A stretch of 64,000 nt of DNA from Turbatrix aceti (GCA_963969345.1 OZ017770.1:5465246-5529245), one strand, 5' to 3'. Counted from the stretch's first letter, positions 1-13,254 are shown. Translations and numbers: made by a program. The notes: generated from the letters alone by a model not told the origin.

Positions 1-933
1 ACGGTGGAATAACGGCTCGGCCTAGGGTATTGGAAGAGTCCTTCAGCTTTCTGTCACGTCTTTGGATCCAGCTGGGTCCGATAGCAGTGCACGCGCGAGC
101 CCGCTCAGCATCATTTAAAACTGCGTTCCGTAAACGCGGTAATTCGTTGGGCCTGAAAGGAGCCTCCTAGGAGGGTAGAGTCATTTTTCACCCATTCCCT
201 TACCCGAAAACGTTTTCTTTGTGTCCGGCAATTCTGCTCATTTCCGATTCAAAACCATCGTTGCCCACACTCACGACATAGATCTTGACTCCCTTGATGT
301 TCCGCAGCTGATTGGCCGGCTTTAGCGGATCGTCGATGGACAGGCCATCTGTAAACAGAATGATAACCTTTGTCGCGTCCTTGCTGAAAATTGAGAATAA
401 TGTTGGATTGCGTGACACACTTTTGCTTACCGGGCACCGTGACTCACTTCAAAAAGTTCGGTTTCGGCTTTTCGTAAAGCATATCCAGTTCGCGTGACTC
501 CCGATTGAAAGTTTATTTGGCTGAGATGTTGACGAATATCGTCAGCGGTGGGATAGGTGCCCAGGGCGAATTCAGTGAGAGGAAAGCCCGCATACTGCAC
601 AGCCGCAACTTGAACAGCATCCTTTTCAATCTGTAGTGCTGACACTAAAGACGTGGCCCATCTAACGTGTTCTTCGTAGATCTGTTCAATGCTTCCCGAG
701 GAGTCTAAGAGAAAAATGAGATCGAGTTTGGGAAGGCAATCGTCGTTCTTCGTTAAATTTCGCTGTTCATGTCTCCTAACATTGCTAGACGGAATGAGGG
801 CAGCTTTCTTGGCGACAGTGAGGGCATCATCGTCTGTCTGAAAGTCTTCACCTGATCCCTCGCTCAGTAGCTCTACATCGGCGTTGACAAAAATAAGAAG
901 CAGAAGAGTGGTAGCTGCCGGCGTCCACTTCAT
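1..933 (-). CDS. Secreted von Willebrand factor A domain protein, 3' end missing
   Basis: Read on the minus strand with exons 933-431, 383-204 and 152-1. The frame stays open to the window edge, so the C-terminus is lost. The first 20 residues (MKWTPAATTLLLLIFVNADV) form a signal peptide. The vWA domain follows a Cys-containing segment. Its metal site DSSGS lies in LDLIFLLDSSGSIEQIY, and VIILFTDG forms the central strand after the first splice (..SHGAR/KDATK..). The last exon continues the fold (VFG/PNELPRL). vWA domains of this kind are adhesion or matrix modules, and nematodes carry many small secreted ones. The donor at 430-429 was chosen over an earlier GTGAGT because only it keeps the frame. 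A specific orthologue is not recognised. Confidence 0.85.
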
Positions 934-1882
934 GACAACAATCAGTAGAGTAAACGGTTATCGGTATCGTGAACGGAATAAACGGATTTTTTGTCTTCCC
1001 GATACCGAGTTAGGGGATTAACACTGATATCTAGGTGTTTACCCGTAACAGTTTTTCAACCGAAACACCGATCTCTTAAAAAAGGAATTTGAGATAAATT
1101 TCTGACGTGTGTAACACATAGCGACCTAATTATTGTGTTTTTTTGCTTTCAAAAATGCTGCAAGAGTTGTATCTTGTTTCTTTGAGACAAAAATAAAAGA
1201 AAATATTTTTGTTTTATCGTGTAAGCAAGAGAGAATATCCGCGACGAACATTTAGTGATGTTAAATACCGTTAATCAACGGTAAAGCTTTTTGCAATTTT
1301 GTCTTGTTGACAGTGCACTAGACGCGTACTGCAATGGATCAACTGACTTGAGCAAGAGAATTTACAGCCGACCAAGACAAAGCGCAACGATGTCGTCGAG
1401 AGGAAAGACGACGACTTTGCAGCGTCAAGTTTGTCGAGGATTGCGTGGAATGAACGTTTACACAGCAGCGTAGGTGCAGTTTACTACCAGATAATTTAGC
1501 ATTAAGGCCTTATTTTGCAACTGCCATTTTTAGTGACAGCGGAAATTTGGCTATACCGCGGATCTGTCTAATACAAATATTCCTGTTGACCTAGCCATCA
1601 ACCGGAGGGGGATCTAGAACCTTTAAAAAAATTTCAAAGCGGTTTAGCTTTCTTAATCGATTTCGTTGGTGCTTCTCGATCAAGACGTTGACCGCAACCA
1701 ACCAGAAAGGCGGGCGACCCTCTTGTTTTTGTCCTTCAAATTTTGACCGGTTTGAAATCGGTCATTGCTACCAATAGCAACACTTTGTACAACACCTCTT
1801 GTCAATTAGTTATTTTTGTAATTTTCGTGATTCGAGATTTTTAATGAAACCGTTTTCATTTTACCATTTATTGTTTTCAGAG
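934..1882. other. Intergenic region between divergent genes
   Basis: About 950 bases lie between the start of the vWA gene (-) and the first coding exon of the GBD/FH3 gene (+). A splice acceptor (TTGTTTTCAG, ending at 1880) sits two bases before the ATG at 1883, so at least one non-coding 5' exon or a trans-spliced leader must join here. Its donor could not be placed. No other gene is supported. Confidence 0.6.
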
Positions 1883-4267
1883 ATGAATGTCACCTTCCAA
1901 GACAGCCCGACCACGACGCTCTCACCGTGCCACAGGTGCCGGCAATATGTTGAGCAACTTCGCAAGTTCGTTCAATCAGCCGAGAATCCGAGCGTCATGG
2001 CAACTCAGGCCGGCAGCGGGCTTACGGATATTGGATTCGTGCTTATACGACTCAAAGATTATCTACTGACTATCGATCCCAGGTGAGCAGCAGTTGCGCA
2101 CAATTTCTATACTCCTGATTTCAGAACAAATAATTTTCCGAATGATTTTGCTTCCAAGCAACACAACGGCCTCATGATGCTTATCAAAACCGTTGTGGTA
2201 TTTCAAGGCATCGTCAACATGCTAAACAACAAATCACAAAAATTTGCAAGTCTTCTGAACAGGAAGAATTCAGCTGCAAATATTCGCAGAAAAGCTTCAA
2301 TTTCTGAAGCGGATTGCATGGAGTGCATCAAGTTGCTTCTCGAGAAGTCGGTTGGTGTTTGCTTTTGAATGTTGGCACAAGAGCGTTTTCACTTTTATTT
2401 TTGCAGATAAATGGATGGTCCGTTTTGCTCGAAGGTCCTCAAAATTTAGAAGTCATCATCTATTCTACAAACAGTCCTCAGTTGGATTCCAAATGTTACT
2501 CTCTTGAAATCCTGCTGGCTTTGCTTGACCAGCCACATGGATTTGAGCAGTTTTTTAGAGCGTTATCCGTCATTGCGGCTCGTACCGGAGATTTCGTGAG
2601 ATTTGCGATTGTTATCGCGCAGCTAAAACACGGACTTCACACTTCAAAATTGCACATACAAATTCTGATTGTTCGTTTGATGAACAAACTTCTAATGCGT
2701 GCACCCACTCAGCATCATCGCATGCTCACAATTGCCGAAGCCGGATTGGCACATTTTTCTGCAGATTACATTGAAAAGCTTATCAATTCAATCCCTGGCA
2801 GTGTCACAGGTACCGACGTTCTGCTTGAGGAGTTGGCGATTTGGCGAAATCTCTCTGTTGACTGTGGTCCTGCTTCAAATGCGAACAGCTCGACAAGATC
2901 AGCTGATTCCTTTGGTCAGCGTCTTTCATACGATTCAAGTGATGAACCAATTACCCGTGCTCGGCGTCCGCGGACTACATTCAAAACACCTCAGGTAATC
3001 CATAAATTAATAAAAATACAAACCAGTTTTTTTCCATCCTTTTTTTAGCTGAACACTTCTGTGGTTAAAAACATTGAAAGACAACGTTTCCGAAGACATG
3101 GCGAAAATCCTAAATACTATGCTAATGAGAACTACACATTAACGAAGAACAGAGGAGATCCACAAGATGAAAATATCTATGCCAGTCGTCGCCAGCTGGG
3201 CTACGACTACGAAGAAGGACGCATGAGAAGAGTCAAGTCTGAATCCGCAATGGAAGCAGAAAACACGGAAACTGAATCATACGGCACCAGCAACAGGCGT
3301 TTGAAGCGATTTGGAGCCAACGATTACAGTGACTACGCATCCGTCCCTGTCACAAATGTACCGGTGGCAACAAAGTTATCCAGAAGCACCCATGATCTTT
3401 CAAGAGCCCACTTGACATCGCCGCGACCTGTCGCAGAGACTCGAGCGGCGGAAGCGCCTGCCAAGTTTTTCCATAGCGACGGCTACGACGACAATCTGAT
3501 GCCTTCAATGCACACAAACAACGAAAGTGCAACACTTAACAGAATACTACGCCGAACCGTGTCGCCATCTTACTCCTATGCATCATCGGGGCAAACAGAG
3601 CGCCCCTTGCCCGGTAAGAGTTTGATTTCAGTTTGCAATTTTTTAGCCGATCAAAGACATGTTAGGGAATGTATTATTTTCATTTGTAGGCTATCCGAGT
3701 TCACAGTTGCCGCCCGCACAGGGAGGATTCAGTTATCTGTTCCCCAATCTCCCGGTGATAGATTGTGTTACTAGCCGATCGCGAACACCTGAGTCAGGCA
3801 CGGACAACATAAGTTCTGCTGCACTGTCACCTTTCGGAATGACAACCGAAAAACTGCATCCTATTGTTTCCCCTGGTTCTCGGACTAAAAAAGATGACAG
3901 TACAAACAATGTCGTTTACATTCCAATCAATATGGTAGAGAAAAGCGGTCTGCTGAGTCCCAAGACTGTCCCAGCTGCGAGTGACCGCTCGGTGTCAACG
4001 CAAGAAAGCACCTTCCCATCACCCTGTTTTTCCAAAAAATTTTCCGATGACAGCATCTCCGAAAAAAATAACTCCAAAACAGAAGCGGCTACCAAACCAA
4101 GCCTACAATCACATAAAAACTTAACAGGAACTGTCAACCTCGGCGAAGACGTTCGCAATGCACTTCGCGAATTTGATTACCTAAATGACTACGATGTTGC
4201 AAGCGTTCGAAGCAACAACAACAATATCAGCAACAGTGCAAATGGTGCTACAATTTACCACTTTTAA
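1883..4267 (+). CDS. GBD/FH3-like (formin N-terminal, armadillo-type) protein without FH2
   Basis: Exons 1883-2082, 2125-2350, 2407-2994, 3049-3613 and 3690-4267 join in frame to 718 residues. Roughly residues 20-300 are helical and resemble the GTPase-binding/FH3 armadillo fold of diaphanous-related formins. Visible signatures are a NGWSVLLEG segment followed by SPQLDSKCYSLEILLALL, the usual formin pattern in which a repeat of helices follows a conserved 'S..LD...K...L.LL.AL' stretch. The C-terminal 400 residues are polar and Ser/Asn/Arg-rich, look disordered, and contain several possible phosphorylation sites. There is no proline-rich FH1 and no actin-nucleating FH2, and the gene ends at a stop followed by an AATAAA at about 4317. 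It may bind a Rho-family GTPase as a scaffold (inference). The family assignment is by pattern only; it could be another ARM-repeat protein. Confidence 0.75.
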
Positions 4268-4750
4268 CGTAATAATTGTACAAAGCATTATTTCATTAGC
4301 ATGAATATGTTTGGCGAATAAAAAACGTGATAGCTACACAATAGTATCATTTATTTGCGAATCAAAAACTGAACATCATTGCTCAAATAAAAAAAAAAGT
4401 ATTTTTTTATATCGTCGAAAAAACGCTGTAAGCTGCAAAAGGCTTACCCGAGACTTGAACAAGCGTTTTCATTCATTGATCATACACATTGTTGAGTATA
4501 AGAAACTGCGCTAGGATTAGCATGTTTTTTTTTGGTTGCTAGATGCGAAGAACACTACTACAGAGAGTGAACAGGCAGTTAAAGGGCTAATAGCGTGTGA
4601 TATCTGTGATGATTCTGGCGAGGAAGAGGGCTGATGAAGGGAAAGGATATGAATGAGCAGATTAATTCAAAAAACTGGCAAGAATTAAAAAAAAACTGAG
4701 GAGTCATTGTTCATATCGTAAACAGAGGAAAGAAAGAATTGTCGTTGTGA
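4268..4750. other. Convergent 3' regions
   Basis: Space between the ends of two convergent genes. An AATAAA at about 4317 probably serves the plus-strand gene. Nothing else is supported. Confidence 0.5.
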
Positions 4751-6414
4751 TCAATGTCCGTATGTCATGTATCCATAGAAGTTTGAAGTGGGATATTGTG
4801 TGTAGTAGCTACTCGGGTAGTACGTACCGATGCCACCGCTGTAGGGACTTCCATAGGTGTACGGCAGCATCTGTTGTTGCTTGTCAGTATTCATGTACTG
4901 AAGATACGCCTGATGCTTGTTGTCAAAGGCTGCCTCTTGCTCCCTCTGTAATGGCCTTGAATTAGTATGAAAGGAATGCGTCGTACATGGGAATTGGGCC
5001 ATGCACCGCGTCGCCGAAATCTTGATCAAAAAGAAAGAAATGCGAGTCTGACCAAAATATTTTACAACAAGGATGTACAAAATCGCCTACTACTTGTCAA
5101 AGGAGCATTGTAAACCCGTGCCCGTGCAACAACTTACGCGAATTGCGCAGGATGAGAGGAAGAACATCGCGGCTGCAAGAACGAGAAAAACAATGCCGAC
5201 AAAGCAAAGATAGTAAGACCATCCAAAGCTAATAATAGTTGACTGCCGAAGGCTCTGAAATAATTTTTCATTGCTTGATCGATTTATGTAATTGAGACGC
5301 AACATACAGTGTCCCATGATGGCTGGAAGGGGGGCATCTTTAAGATGTCTGATTCGTAGTAATAAACCAAGTGGAAGAGTACGATTGAGACGGAGATGCA
5401 CAGAACTGCAACAAAAAATTTATATACTGACGTTTTTTTTTTGTAATTGCAACTTACTTGCAAGTAAAACAAAGCACGCAGTGATATTGCTGTACTTGGC
5501 TTTTCGGGTATAGCAGCCTGCCATGCCGAACATCATGCTTACAACCAAAAGCGCAGCACCGACGCCAAAGGAGATCAGCAAGACGCGAAGAAAGTAGAAA
5601 CGATGCGTCTGCGTATCCGTGTAAGCATTGTAGACAGCATCCTTGGGGAAGAGATCCGGATTTTCAATGCAAGCTTGCGAAAATTTCGTGGTTGAGCCAA
5701 TTCCTACAAAAAATTATAATTTTACGCTTCAAAACTTTCTTCCCATATAAGGGAGCTAAACGTTATAATAAATTATGTACGTGCACCGTTTACAAACTGC
5801 AAAAAGTTGTTTTAAAACAACCCTGCTCAATTTAATTTTTTTGGCGCTGAAAAACAGCTCTGAACACTGCCACTTCACTCTTCTTCCAGGCTATTAAATC
5901 AAATGTTGCTAATATTTATCTTTTATCCACAAACTGTGGTATGCAGTCTTTAAAGGAAGTAACAAACCTGTTGGCACGTTGGAGGGGAAGCAGAGATTGT
6001 ACAGGCCCACATTACGTGAGAAATAGATCGGATTATTGATGAAACTGTCGCCCAACTTTTCGACAGTTTCGCGATTACTGCTGAGTGCTCTGCGATCCAC
6101 CTAAAAAAATTTACGTGAAAAAAAACATATTAATTAGCTAAAGGAATGCTTTCATAGCCGGAACCACTTCCTTCCTTAACAATGCAGTGTCCAACTTCGA
6201 GGACACTCACACACAAGGAAACTCATGAGAATCCGGTTTCTCAATTCTTTTTCACCCGAACGTTAACTCAATTTTAAAAGGATACGTCTGAATCATAAAA
6301 AAAACGCACTCGGTATTCCATCCAGTTGTCAGTTAGACCAGCGATGATAATGAGTCCCGTTCCGACGATGACAAATACTGCGCTGAGTGACATAATCATG
6401 GGTGAGGAAAGCAT
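4751..6414 (-). CDS. Four-transmembrane claudin/PMP22-superfamily protein
   Basis: Exons 6414-6310, 6100-5968, 5703-5458, 5405-5308, 5254-5138 and 4945-4751 join to 297 residues. Four hydrophobic segments are clear: around residues 8-28 (AVFVIVGTGLIIIAGL), after YFLRVLLISFGVGAALLVV, the ITACFVLLAILCISVSIVLF stretch, and YYLCFVGIVFLVLAAAMFF. The first extracellular loop carries W (DNWMEY) followed about 40 residues later by GLYNLC, the claudin-superfamily W..GL[WY]..C pattern. The cytoplasmic tail is rich in Tyr, Gly and Ser (residues 230-297). Such proteins organise cell contacts or act as channel subunits, and nematodes have several (the Clc-like/claudin group). The exact subfamily is not decided. 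An ATG-rich start leaves three possible initiators; the first is used. Confidence 0.82.
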
Positions 6415-7874
6415 GCTTGCCTAAAAAAACACATACCGTTGAAAAAAACAAGCACGCAAAAACAATCAACACACGATTAATAATGCGCTAACTATTTTCA
6501 CGTTTATTGCGCAGGGCTCGCAAGATGGATGGATGGTAGACGGAACAACAAGAAATGGTGCAGTGGTCAGTGCGCGAGTCGAGAGACGGAGCGCGCGGCA
6601 AACGGCCTCGACCGAGTGATAGTTTTCGTTTCGTACATCAGTGACGATAACGGATGTGATGTACTTAAAAATGTGCCCGGTAACTTGTGGCCGACGGATG
6701 ATAATTCAAGGAAAGGAAATATAAACGGCGCGCCGTAACTGTCTCTGAATGTGACCGCAAAAAGATGCATACGTAGAAATAGTTGCGCACACAATGAAAA
6801 TTACGCACAAGACAACACATCGAAAGAAGAAGAAGGTAAGGCAAGTGATTGTTAGAGAACGAAGACCGGACGGGGCTGGTCCGTAGTTGTACCAGCGCCT
6901 CGCCTGGATGACGACAGCGTGCACATGTCGGAGGAAAAAGGAGTCAGAATAAAAAAGAAGACGGATGAGCACGGGAAAAAGCTGCAATATCGGTGTAGTG
7001 AGTGAAAACACGTAAATAAGAAGCGGTGACGAACCTGCGGAGGAAGCCTTGGTCAATGCAAATTACCTGAGTGTGCGCGCGGTCAATCGCTTCCTCTCTC
7101 CTTCAGCACGCACATAAGTCGCAGCACGAGTGACCTATCGATGAGGGCCACCGAGGGTCGCACACCGGTGGTGGGTGGCCAAACCTACTGCGAGATGCGC
7201 TCGAGATGAACGCCGATTTGGAGGGGCTCTTTTTCATTTTTTATTGGTACAGAGATGAACGAGATCTCGAATGTTCACAGCACGGGGGCTGATGGCATCG
7301 ACAACGATCACTTAGGACAGCTATATCCTTGACAGTTATTCGATAGCGACTCTCGAGATCGCATCAATCTTGACCCTTCAAAAAAAAGGCCTTTGTTTCA
7401 TCGCTCTTATGCGCACCGCGCAGCGTAAAGGCTGGTGATTGGGCGACGGATAAAGAACTGTCGGCCCGCATTCGATCGATGTAGTACATTAGATCAAATT
7501 CTTGAGTCTCATATTTACCGTTTCGGGCCCTGCATGCTTCAATTATGCTAGACAGGGTAAAAGAAGGCTTTCAAGTGTTACCGTCTTATGAACACAAGTA
7601 CTGCAAATACAGCTCGCTTGTTACCAGCACCAGTTATTAAGAGGCTATTCGCAGTCTTGTCGATTCCTGTAATTTCCTCCGAACGCTACAAAACTGGGAT
7701 GGAGCTCAAAACCGGCAGAGCGATTCAATCTCAATGTGTTAAAAATGCAAAAAAAAGTCGTTATCGTCAAGAAAAATCTTTTAAAAAATGCATGAATAAT
7801 TATTTTTTAAAAACAAAATTCTTGATTTTGCCTTCAATTTATTCATCAAAACTCAAAAAATCTGTATAAAAAAA
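6415..7874. other. Intergenic region, no supported gene
   Basis: About 1.46 kb upstream of the claudin-like gene and downstream of the TMEM104-like gene. A splice acceptor precedes the claudin ATG closely, so a 5' non-coding exon or trans-spliced leader may lie within it. Open frames here (for example 6529-6738 on plus) have no domain, no matching splice partners and unlikely composition. Confidence 0.5.
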
Positions 7875-9730
7875 TTACCCGAAATGCAAAAAATGAAGTG
7901 TAACATTCACAATCGTAAATACAGACCACAAAAGGATAAGAAATGGCCAAGCTGGATGGCTAAAAGGACTGCTCAGCGATGGCGGAACCTTGAGGCGAAG
8001 TTTTTCTCTCGCATATCGTCGCGCTCCAATAATAAGCGTTGTGGGAATGATAAATTGAACGCCAACACCCGGATAAGATCCCGTAATTGATGCAAGCATC
8101 AAAACATTGTCACTCGAAAGGGATACGATAGTGGGCAAACAGATGGCAAGGATAGGAATGCCATAACAACTAAAATAATCAAATAACGTTGAATAAGTCA
8201 CAAAAGTATCGGTTTCATGTGCGTGAAGTTCCGTTGGGTTATCGTCGTTGAGCAGGGCTTCGCTTTCTATGCTATCTGTTCGACTGTAAGGAGTAAAAAT
8301 GAAAGTGCTCTCTTTCAAATGAACGCACCTGACGGCAGAAGACCTTGATACAAGGTTTACCAATACTCGAAGGTTATTGGAAAGCGTAATTGCCACAATG
8401 ATGTAACTTGAGGTAAGGGTAAAAACTGGAAACAAGGCAAGAAAGTAATCGAAAATTGTATAGAGGAAATTGTTTTTATCGTCATGGAGAAAGTTGAGTG
8501 TATAGACGTCTTGAACGGTGTGAAATGCGAAAGAACCGGTGACCGAGAGGGTACAATAGCATGCAAAAACTACTGCATAGACGCTTATTAATTTGTAATT
8601 GATAAAACTCTTGTTCCTATAAATTACTCATTTTATGGAAGAAATAAAAAAATGCATAAAACAAACCTGACTGGGGCCAGAAGACCGGGTACGCTATGAT
8701 GACACATAAAAGCGTACACAGAAACGCCAAACAAAGACCCAAAACCCTTGAAATTGAAGGCCGGTGGATTGCCTTGAGGGCCATCGTGAATGAGTTGAAC
8801 GGAAGCCAGCACAATCATGAGTCCAAATGCTGAAACACACTCAAAAAATTGTAGAAAACAAATTGCAACAAAAATAATTTTACCTGTCCAACGCGAAAAT
8901 GTTGTAGCCAGTTGAACGTATTTGGTTTTGGTCATACCGGCAAGGACCAACGGTAGACAGAATAAAACGAATACGATAACACAGATTCGGTAAACAGCAT
9001 CTCGGGACATTTTTGTCCAACTGTCTGTATAGCACGGTAAATCTCCGGTGATCCTGGACACGTTCGTTGGAGATTCGCTGAAAAAACATTTTTGTTAACA
9101 AATTTGGCAAAAATTAAAAATATTACCAAATGACGTTCATAAGAGACTTAGGAACAGTGGTCGAGTATATAGCCAAGTCACCAAATAAATATAACGTCAG
9201 CAAGATGTACGTGATCGTGAGCCCGATTTTCCCAAAAAACAAACGTGCCATTTCGCTCTTAAAATTCCATAATTCGTGCCGTAAAACAACCAAAAAGCGA
9301 CTTACAAGCTCAAATTTGTTTGTAATTTGAAAAGCGTCGTCCTGGCGAGCGTAAAGTTCGTCTTCGGATGTGGTTCTGTCATCTGTAATTTTTTTGCATG
9401 TACACAGTTTGTTTTTTTATATTCTCACCTTGTTCTTCATCATCAGATTTAATTTTTGTTGCAGCATTGGCGATGCTTATGGTCTCAATTACGAACGTAG
9501 CCGATACGTAACTGAAGAAAGCGGAGACCAAGAGCAAAAGTGTTCCCAGCACGTAACCTGCAGTTTGAAAAGCAGCGGGCAGCGCCAACGCACCAGTTCC
9601 GACAATTAAATTGAAAAAGTATAACAGCCCTACCTAAAAAAACAGACGTAAAAAAAGAGATGGTTTGAACGTGCTCACTTACCGTTGAGGAAAAGCCATG
9701 CTCACCAATATCTTCACCGTTTGCTGGCAT
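7875..9730 (-). CDS. TMEM104: TMEM104-like multipass amino-acid-transporter-fold protein
   Basis: Starts at 9730 and ends at 7875 with about eight coding exons (9730-9683, 9633-9429, then pieces at about 9381-9305, 9263-9125, 9079-8883, 8831-8668, 8616-8333 and 8285-7875). The beginning, VGLLYFFNLIVGTGALALP, has the unwound GTG of TM1 typical of the APC/AAAP transporter fold. A conserved FQITNKFEL block precedes SEMARLFFGKIG and YLFGDLAIYSTTVPKSL. Further on are FMCHHSVPGLLAPV, which matches the TMEM104 'CQHS.P....P' motif, and late TM blocks SITGSYPGVGVQFIIPTTL. This order matches TMEM104, a conserved but poorly characterised relative of the SLC32/36/38 transporters in endomembranes. The substrate is unknown. 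Start and family are well supported; the last junction is less certain. Confidence 0.88.
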
Positions 9731-10111
9731 CGTCTGAAAATGTTATGTTATTGACTTGCACAACGAATGAGACAACTAGCTGCAAAAAAAAAATTCATTG
9801 TGCGCTATACCGAAAGCTTGTCCACGCCATTACGAACATTAAGCGCGACTGCATGCAGCACTCATCTACTATGTACGTAACCACGCTTATAGCGCCCCTT
9901 CGATTTTTGCACCGCAGTTTTTTTATCTCCACTAATTGTACTGGCTATCAGGCGTCGTCAGGAGAAGATAAACACGCGTTTATTGATAACTGGGCATACA
10001 ACTTGCAATCGTTACTGGGATTCTGCCCGATACACTTATTACACATGAAAAAAAGGCAGAAATAAATAAATAAACGTTGCAACACAACATTGGGACAGAA
10101 TCCATGACGCT
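9731..10111. other. Short intergenic region
   Basis: Upstream of the TMEM104-like start and downstream of the astacin stop. No coding potential with splice support was seen. Confidence 0.45.
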
Positions 10112-12025
10112 TTAGCAAAAGCCACAGCTTTTAGGGCAATTCTTCTTCATGTAACTCATAAAAATGCCCTCACAAAAGCCAGCGTTTTTCCAATGAACGC
10201 AAAAGTGCTTTCTGTCTTGGCATTGGGAAGAGGTCGTCGTGGCAGGGGGTGCTGCGGTGGTAACCGAAGCTGTTGACTGCTCCACAGGCCTGCATAAAAT
10301 CGCAATTAATAGGAAAGCGGAAAAGTCATTCATACCTCGATGTAGGCCAAAACGTGACCATAGGCATTTTAGTCACCACCGTTGGACCGGTCACGCGTCT
10401 GGTAACATGCGGTCCGGGGTCTGGGATTTCTGTTGCAGGGGCCACAAAACAGAAACCACAGGATTTGGCGCAGTAAGTGCGGGTGAAGTTCTCGGCGGTG
10501 ATGCAGTACCGCTTTTGGACAAGAACCGGGCAATCAACTCGAAGGTCCTCGCATTCTTCCTTTGGTTTGCAGAAACCACAGGACACAGGACAGTGTTGTT
10601 TCATCCAACCCGGATTGATTTTGCACCATCCTATAACGCCGCAAGGCTTATACATAAAAAATAACATGCAACAAACCTTCGGCAGCCAGTTTGTCGCAAT
10701 CAGGGCGAGTGTTTCGGCATTCCTCAACGGGGGGTGGAGGCGGAAGAGTTGTCGTTGCCACTGGAGCGGGGGGATAAGGTCGCTGGGTGGTCGGAGGAGA
10801 TGGATAAGGTCTCTGGGTGGTCTGGGGTACTGGTGCGGGCGGAGGTGGCTGCGTGACAATAGGCTGTGTCGGTGGACGCTGCGTCTGTGTTGGCTTTACG
10901 CATTCGTAGAGCGTGTTCATCTTGAACGCATCAACGGTGCTGAAGCCAGATCTCTGTCCAATCGTCGTCTTCTGCTTCGGAACAATTGTCGGCTGTCCAT
11001 TTCGGCTAAAAGCCTTTGGGCCATAGTGCATGATGGATCCGTAGTCATACTGACTTCCAAGATTCTGAATAGTAGCCTGTCCGTATTTTTCAAATTGTCC
11101 TTGCATGCCTGGCTGGATGTTATTCCACATGATTGTGATGTAGTCATCACGATCGGTACGGGATTGTTCGTGGAAGAAGCCGGCAGCATGCATCATTTCG
11201 TGAATGATAATTCCCTTCTGAATGCATCCATTGCCGAGGGAGAGCGTCTGCTTGCCCCCAGTTCGCCCGACCATGGAATAACATCCACGATCCGGGTAAA
11301 TGTATACGTAGTCTGCTTCGTTTGTTCTGGGTACCCAGTTCACGCAGGTGTGCTTGCTATACTCTTCCATCGACGAAGCAATAACCGATCGGCTGAAAAT
11401 CATATGGTTTGATTCTTTTTTGTTCGAGAGTTAACCTAGGTCAACCTAATACGTACAAAGCTGCGCTGAGTAAACAAAAGGCCGACAATACGCATTGAAT
11501 TTTAAAAAATACAGTGCTACTTACCTGTAACTACTATACTGGCTACTAAGTGCATATGCAATTTTGCCGTTAGGCCATAACTGTCTTCTGTTGCGAATTG
11601 CATTGTGTTGCCCCTCAGCAGTGCTGACAACGCCCGTGATAAAGGATTCAACAGTGCTGGAGTTGAGCTAAAAAATTCTGTATAATGTATTGTCAGAAGG
11701 AGAAAACGCTCACGTTGTTGGCGATGTCACCTTCGAACTTGTCTTGGTTGTACATGCCATCGCTGTCCCAAATGTTGTCATCGGACTGTATCGCGTCTGC
11801 TAGGTGGTGGCCCATGCGAAAGTCTGCCTTATTAAGAACGGTTTCATATTCGGGAATTGAGCGATCAAAAAACTGAAAAAAAGGGCTTATTAAATCCGAT
11901 GGGCTAAAATTAAAATCAAAACTCACGATCGATTCATCATGTGGCAACGCTGCCTGACTGACAGCGATAACGGCAAAAGTGCATACCCATCTCAGATCTA
12001 TCACCGATGATACCAAATTGATCAT
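10112..12025 (-). CDS. Secreted astacin zinc metalloprotease with three C-terminal ShKT domains
   Basis: Exons 12025-11927, 11872-11714, 11667-11525, 11392-10677, 10630-10336 and 10289-10112 join to 529 residues. A signal peptide (about residues 1-26) and a propeptide end at a basic site RNRR (about 111-114) directly before QLWPNGKIAYAL, the normal mature astacin start. The zinc site is HEMMHAAGFFHE (canonical HExxHxxGxxH/E), followed by the Met-turn SIMHYG. After the catalytic domain comes a Pro/Thr/Gln-rich linker, then three ShKT six-cysteine domains, each ending C..SCGFC or CPKSCGFC; the second linker is Thr/Pro-rich. The first ShKT is completed only if the 46-base intron 10676-10631 is removed. 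This is the nematode NAS architecture, acting in cuticle moulting, digestion or host and environment protein cleavage. Which NAS orthologue it is cannot be told. Confidence 0.95.
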
Positions 12026-13254
12026 TCTGAAACACAGTTTATTGAAGAAAAAGATTTTTACCCGTATTTAAATAAATCGACCACGATGAGGGTGCAAGCA
12101 GGTAGGTAACATGATTCATGCATGATTTTTTAATCATCGAACAGAAAAAAAGGGATAACGCCAGATCAAAGTAAGTGCAGTTGTTAAAAACAAGTTTTAC
12201 AGAAGACCCCAAAGACGGAGAAGCATAAAGCAAGAATGGATCGTTTGAAAATACAGCTATTGTCTCGAAGAATGAGATCACTGCTTCGTCTTTTCTGTCA
12301 ATGTGCTCTCTGACAGCAGCGCTAGTAGACAACTATAGGAAAATTTTGGTTTTTTAAGAGTCAACTATATGTCTCCTTTGACTGACCACTTGATGGACGG
12401 TTGTTTTGAAGTCGGTGTCGCTTGCTTTTAAATAACGATGACCCGACTGCGTGAAACGGTCTAAATAGTTAAAACACAAAACAAACGATACAAAGCAATT
12501 TCAAAAAAGAGGATCCAATTGGAGCTGAGGTACCCAAGCAATTAGCAAATATGTGCACACAGGGAATCTTGTACACACTTGAAAAAACAACACGCGAACA
12601 AAGCTCGCAAAACTCGTCTCAAAAAGTATTATCATCAATATTCTATAATCCACCACAAATGAACTCTTGTAGCCAACAAATCTCCAAATCAGCATTCGGT
12701 CCTCTTATATAGACGAACTGAGAAAGGCGTAGACATTCTCGGCTTAAATGGCTGCTGAAAAGCTCGGTGAATAGACAATTACGCGCAGAGAAAAAAAAAG
12801 TTCACCTCGTCAGATCAGTTTTCCTCACGATTGGTAGTCTAATCCCAAAGTCAGGCATGTGTAACTTAAAAAAGGGAATTTTTCATTTATTGTATACACA
12901 GTGACCAAAAATAGCTACAATGCAAAGTAATGCGAACAATTAATAAGTTAATGGTAACAAATGACCGATATATGGAATCAGATTCGTAAGCAACGAGAAA
13001 AGCGTGGCAAATACCCCATAGCACCAAAAAAACAACTGTTGATGGAGTAGCTCGCGCGATTCAATTTCTTTGTGTACACGGACTTGGTGGATTACATGCT
13101 ACTGACGTTCGTTTCATTGCCCGGCGGAATATGCAAATTTCCATTCATATTTACAATAAAATGTTAATAATAAATTAAGAATTTGGTAATGCTCTGATTT
13201 GTGAATACAAAGTTACATTGAAGATCCTGTGGAGCTGTAAATAGGTCGAAGACT
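12026..13254. other. Intergenic region, no supported gene
   Basis: About 1.2 kb between the astacin start and the MCRS1 stop (both minus strand). Minus-strand frames such as 12039-12332 and 12501-12695 lack domains and splice partners. AT-rich with no obvious repeat. Confidence 0.5.

Noticed and set aside
8195..8250. An extra intron in the TMEM104-like gene (GTGACTTATT..TTTTAG)
   Set aside because: Removing it breaks the frame into the following conserved membrane block, while reading through keeps it.
10239..11412. Plus-strand open frames over the astacin gene
   Set aside because: Antisense shadows of the astacin exons; no independent signal.
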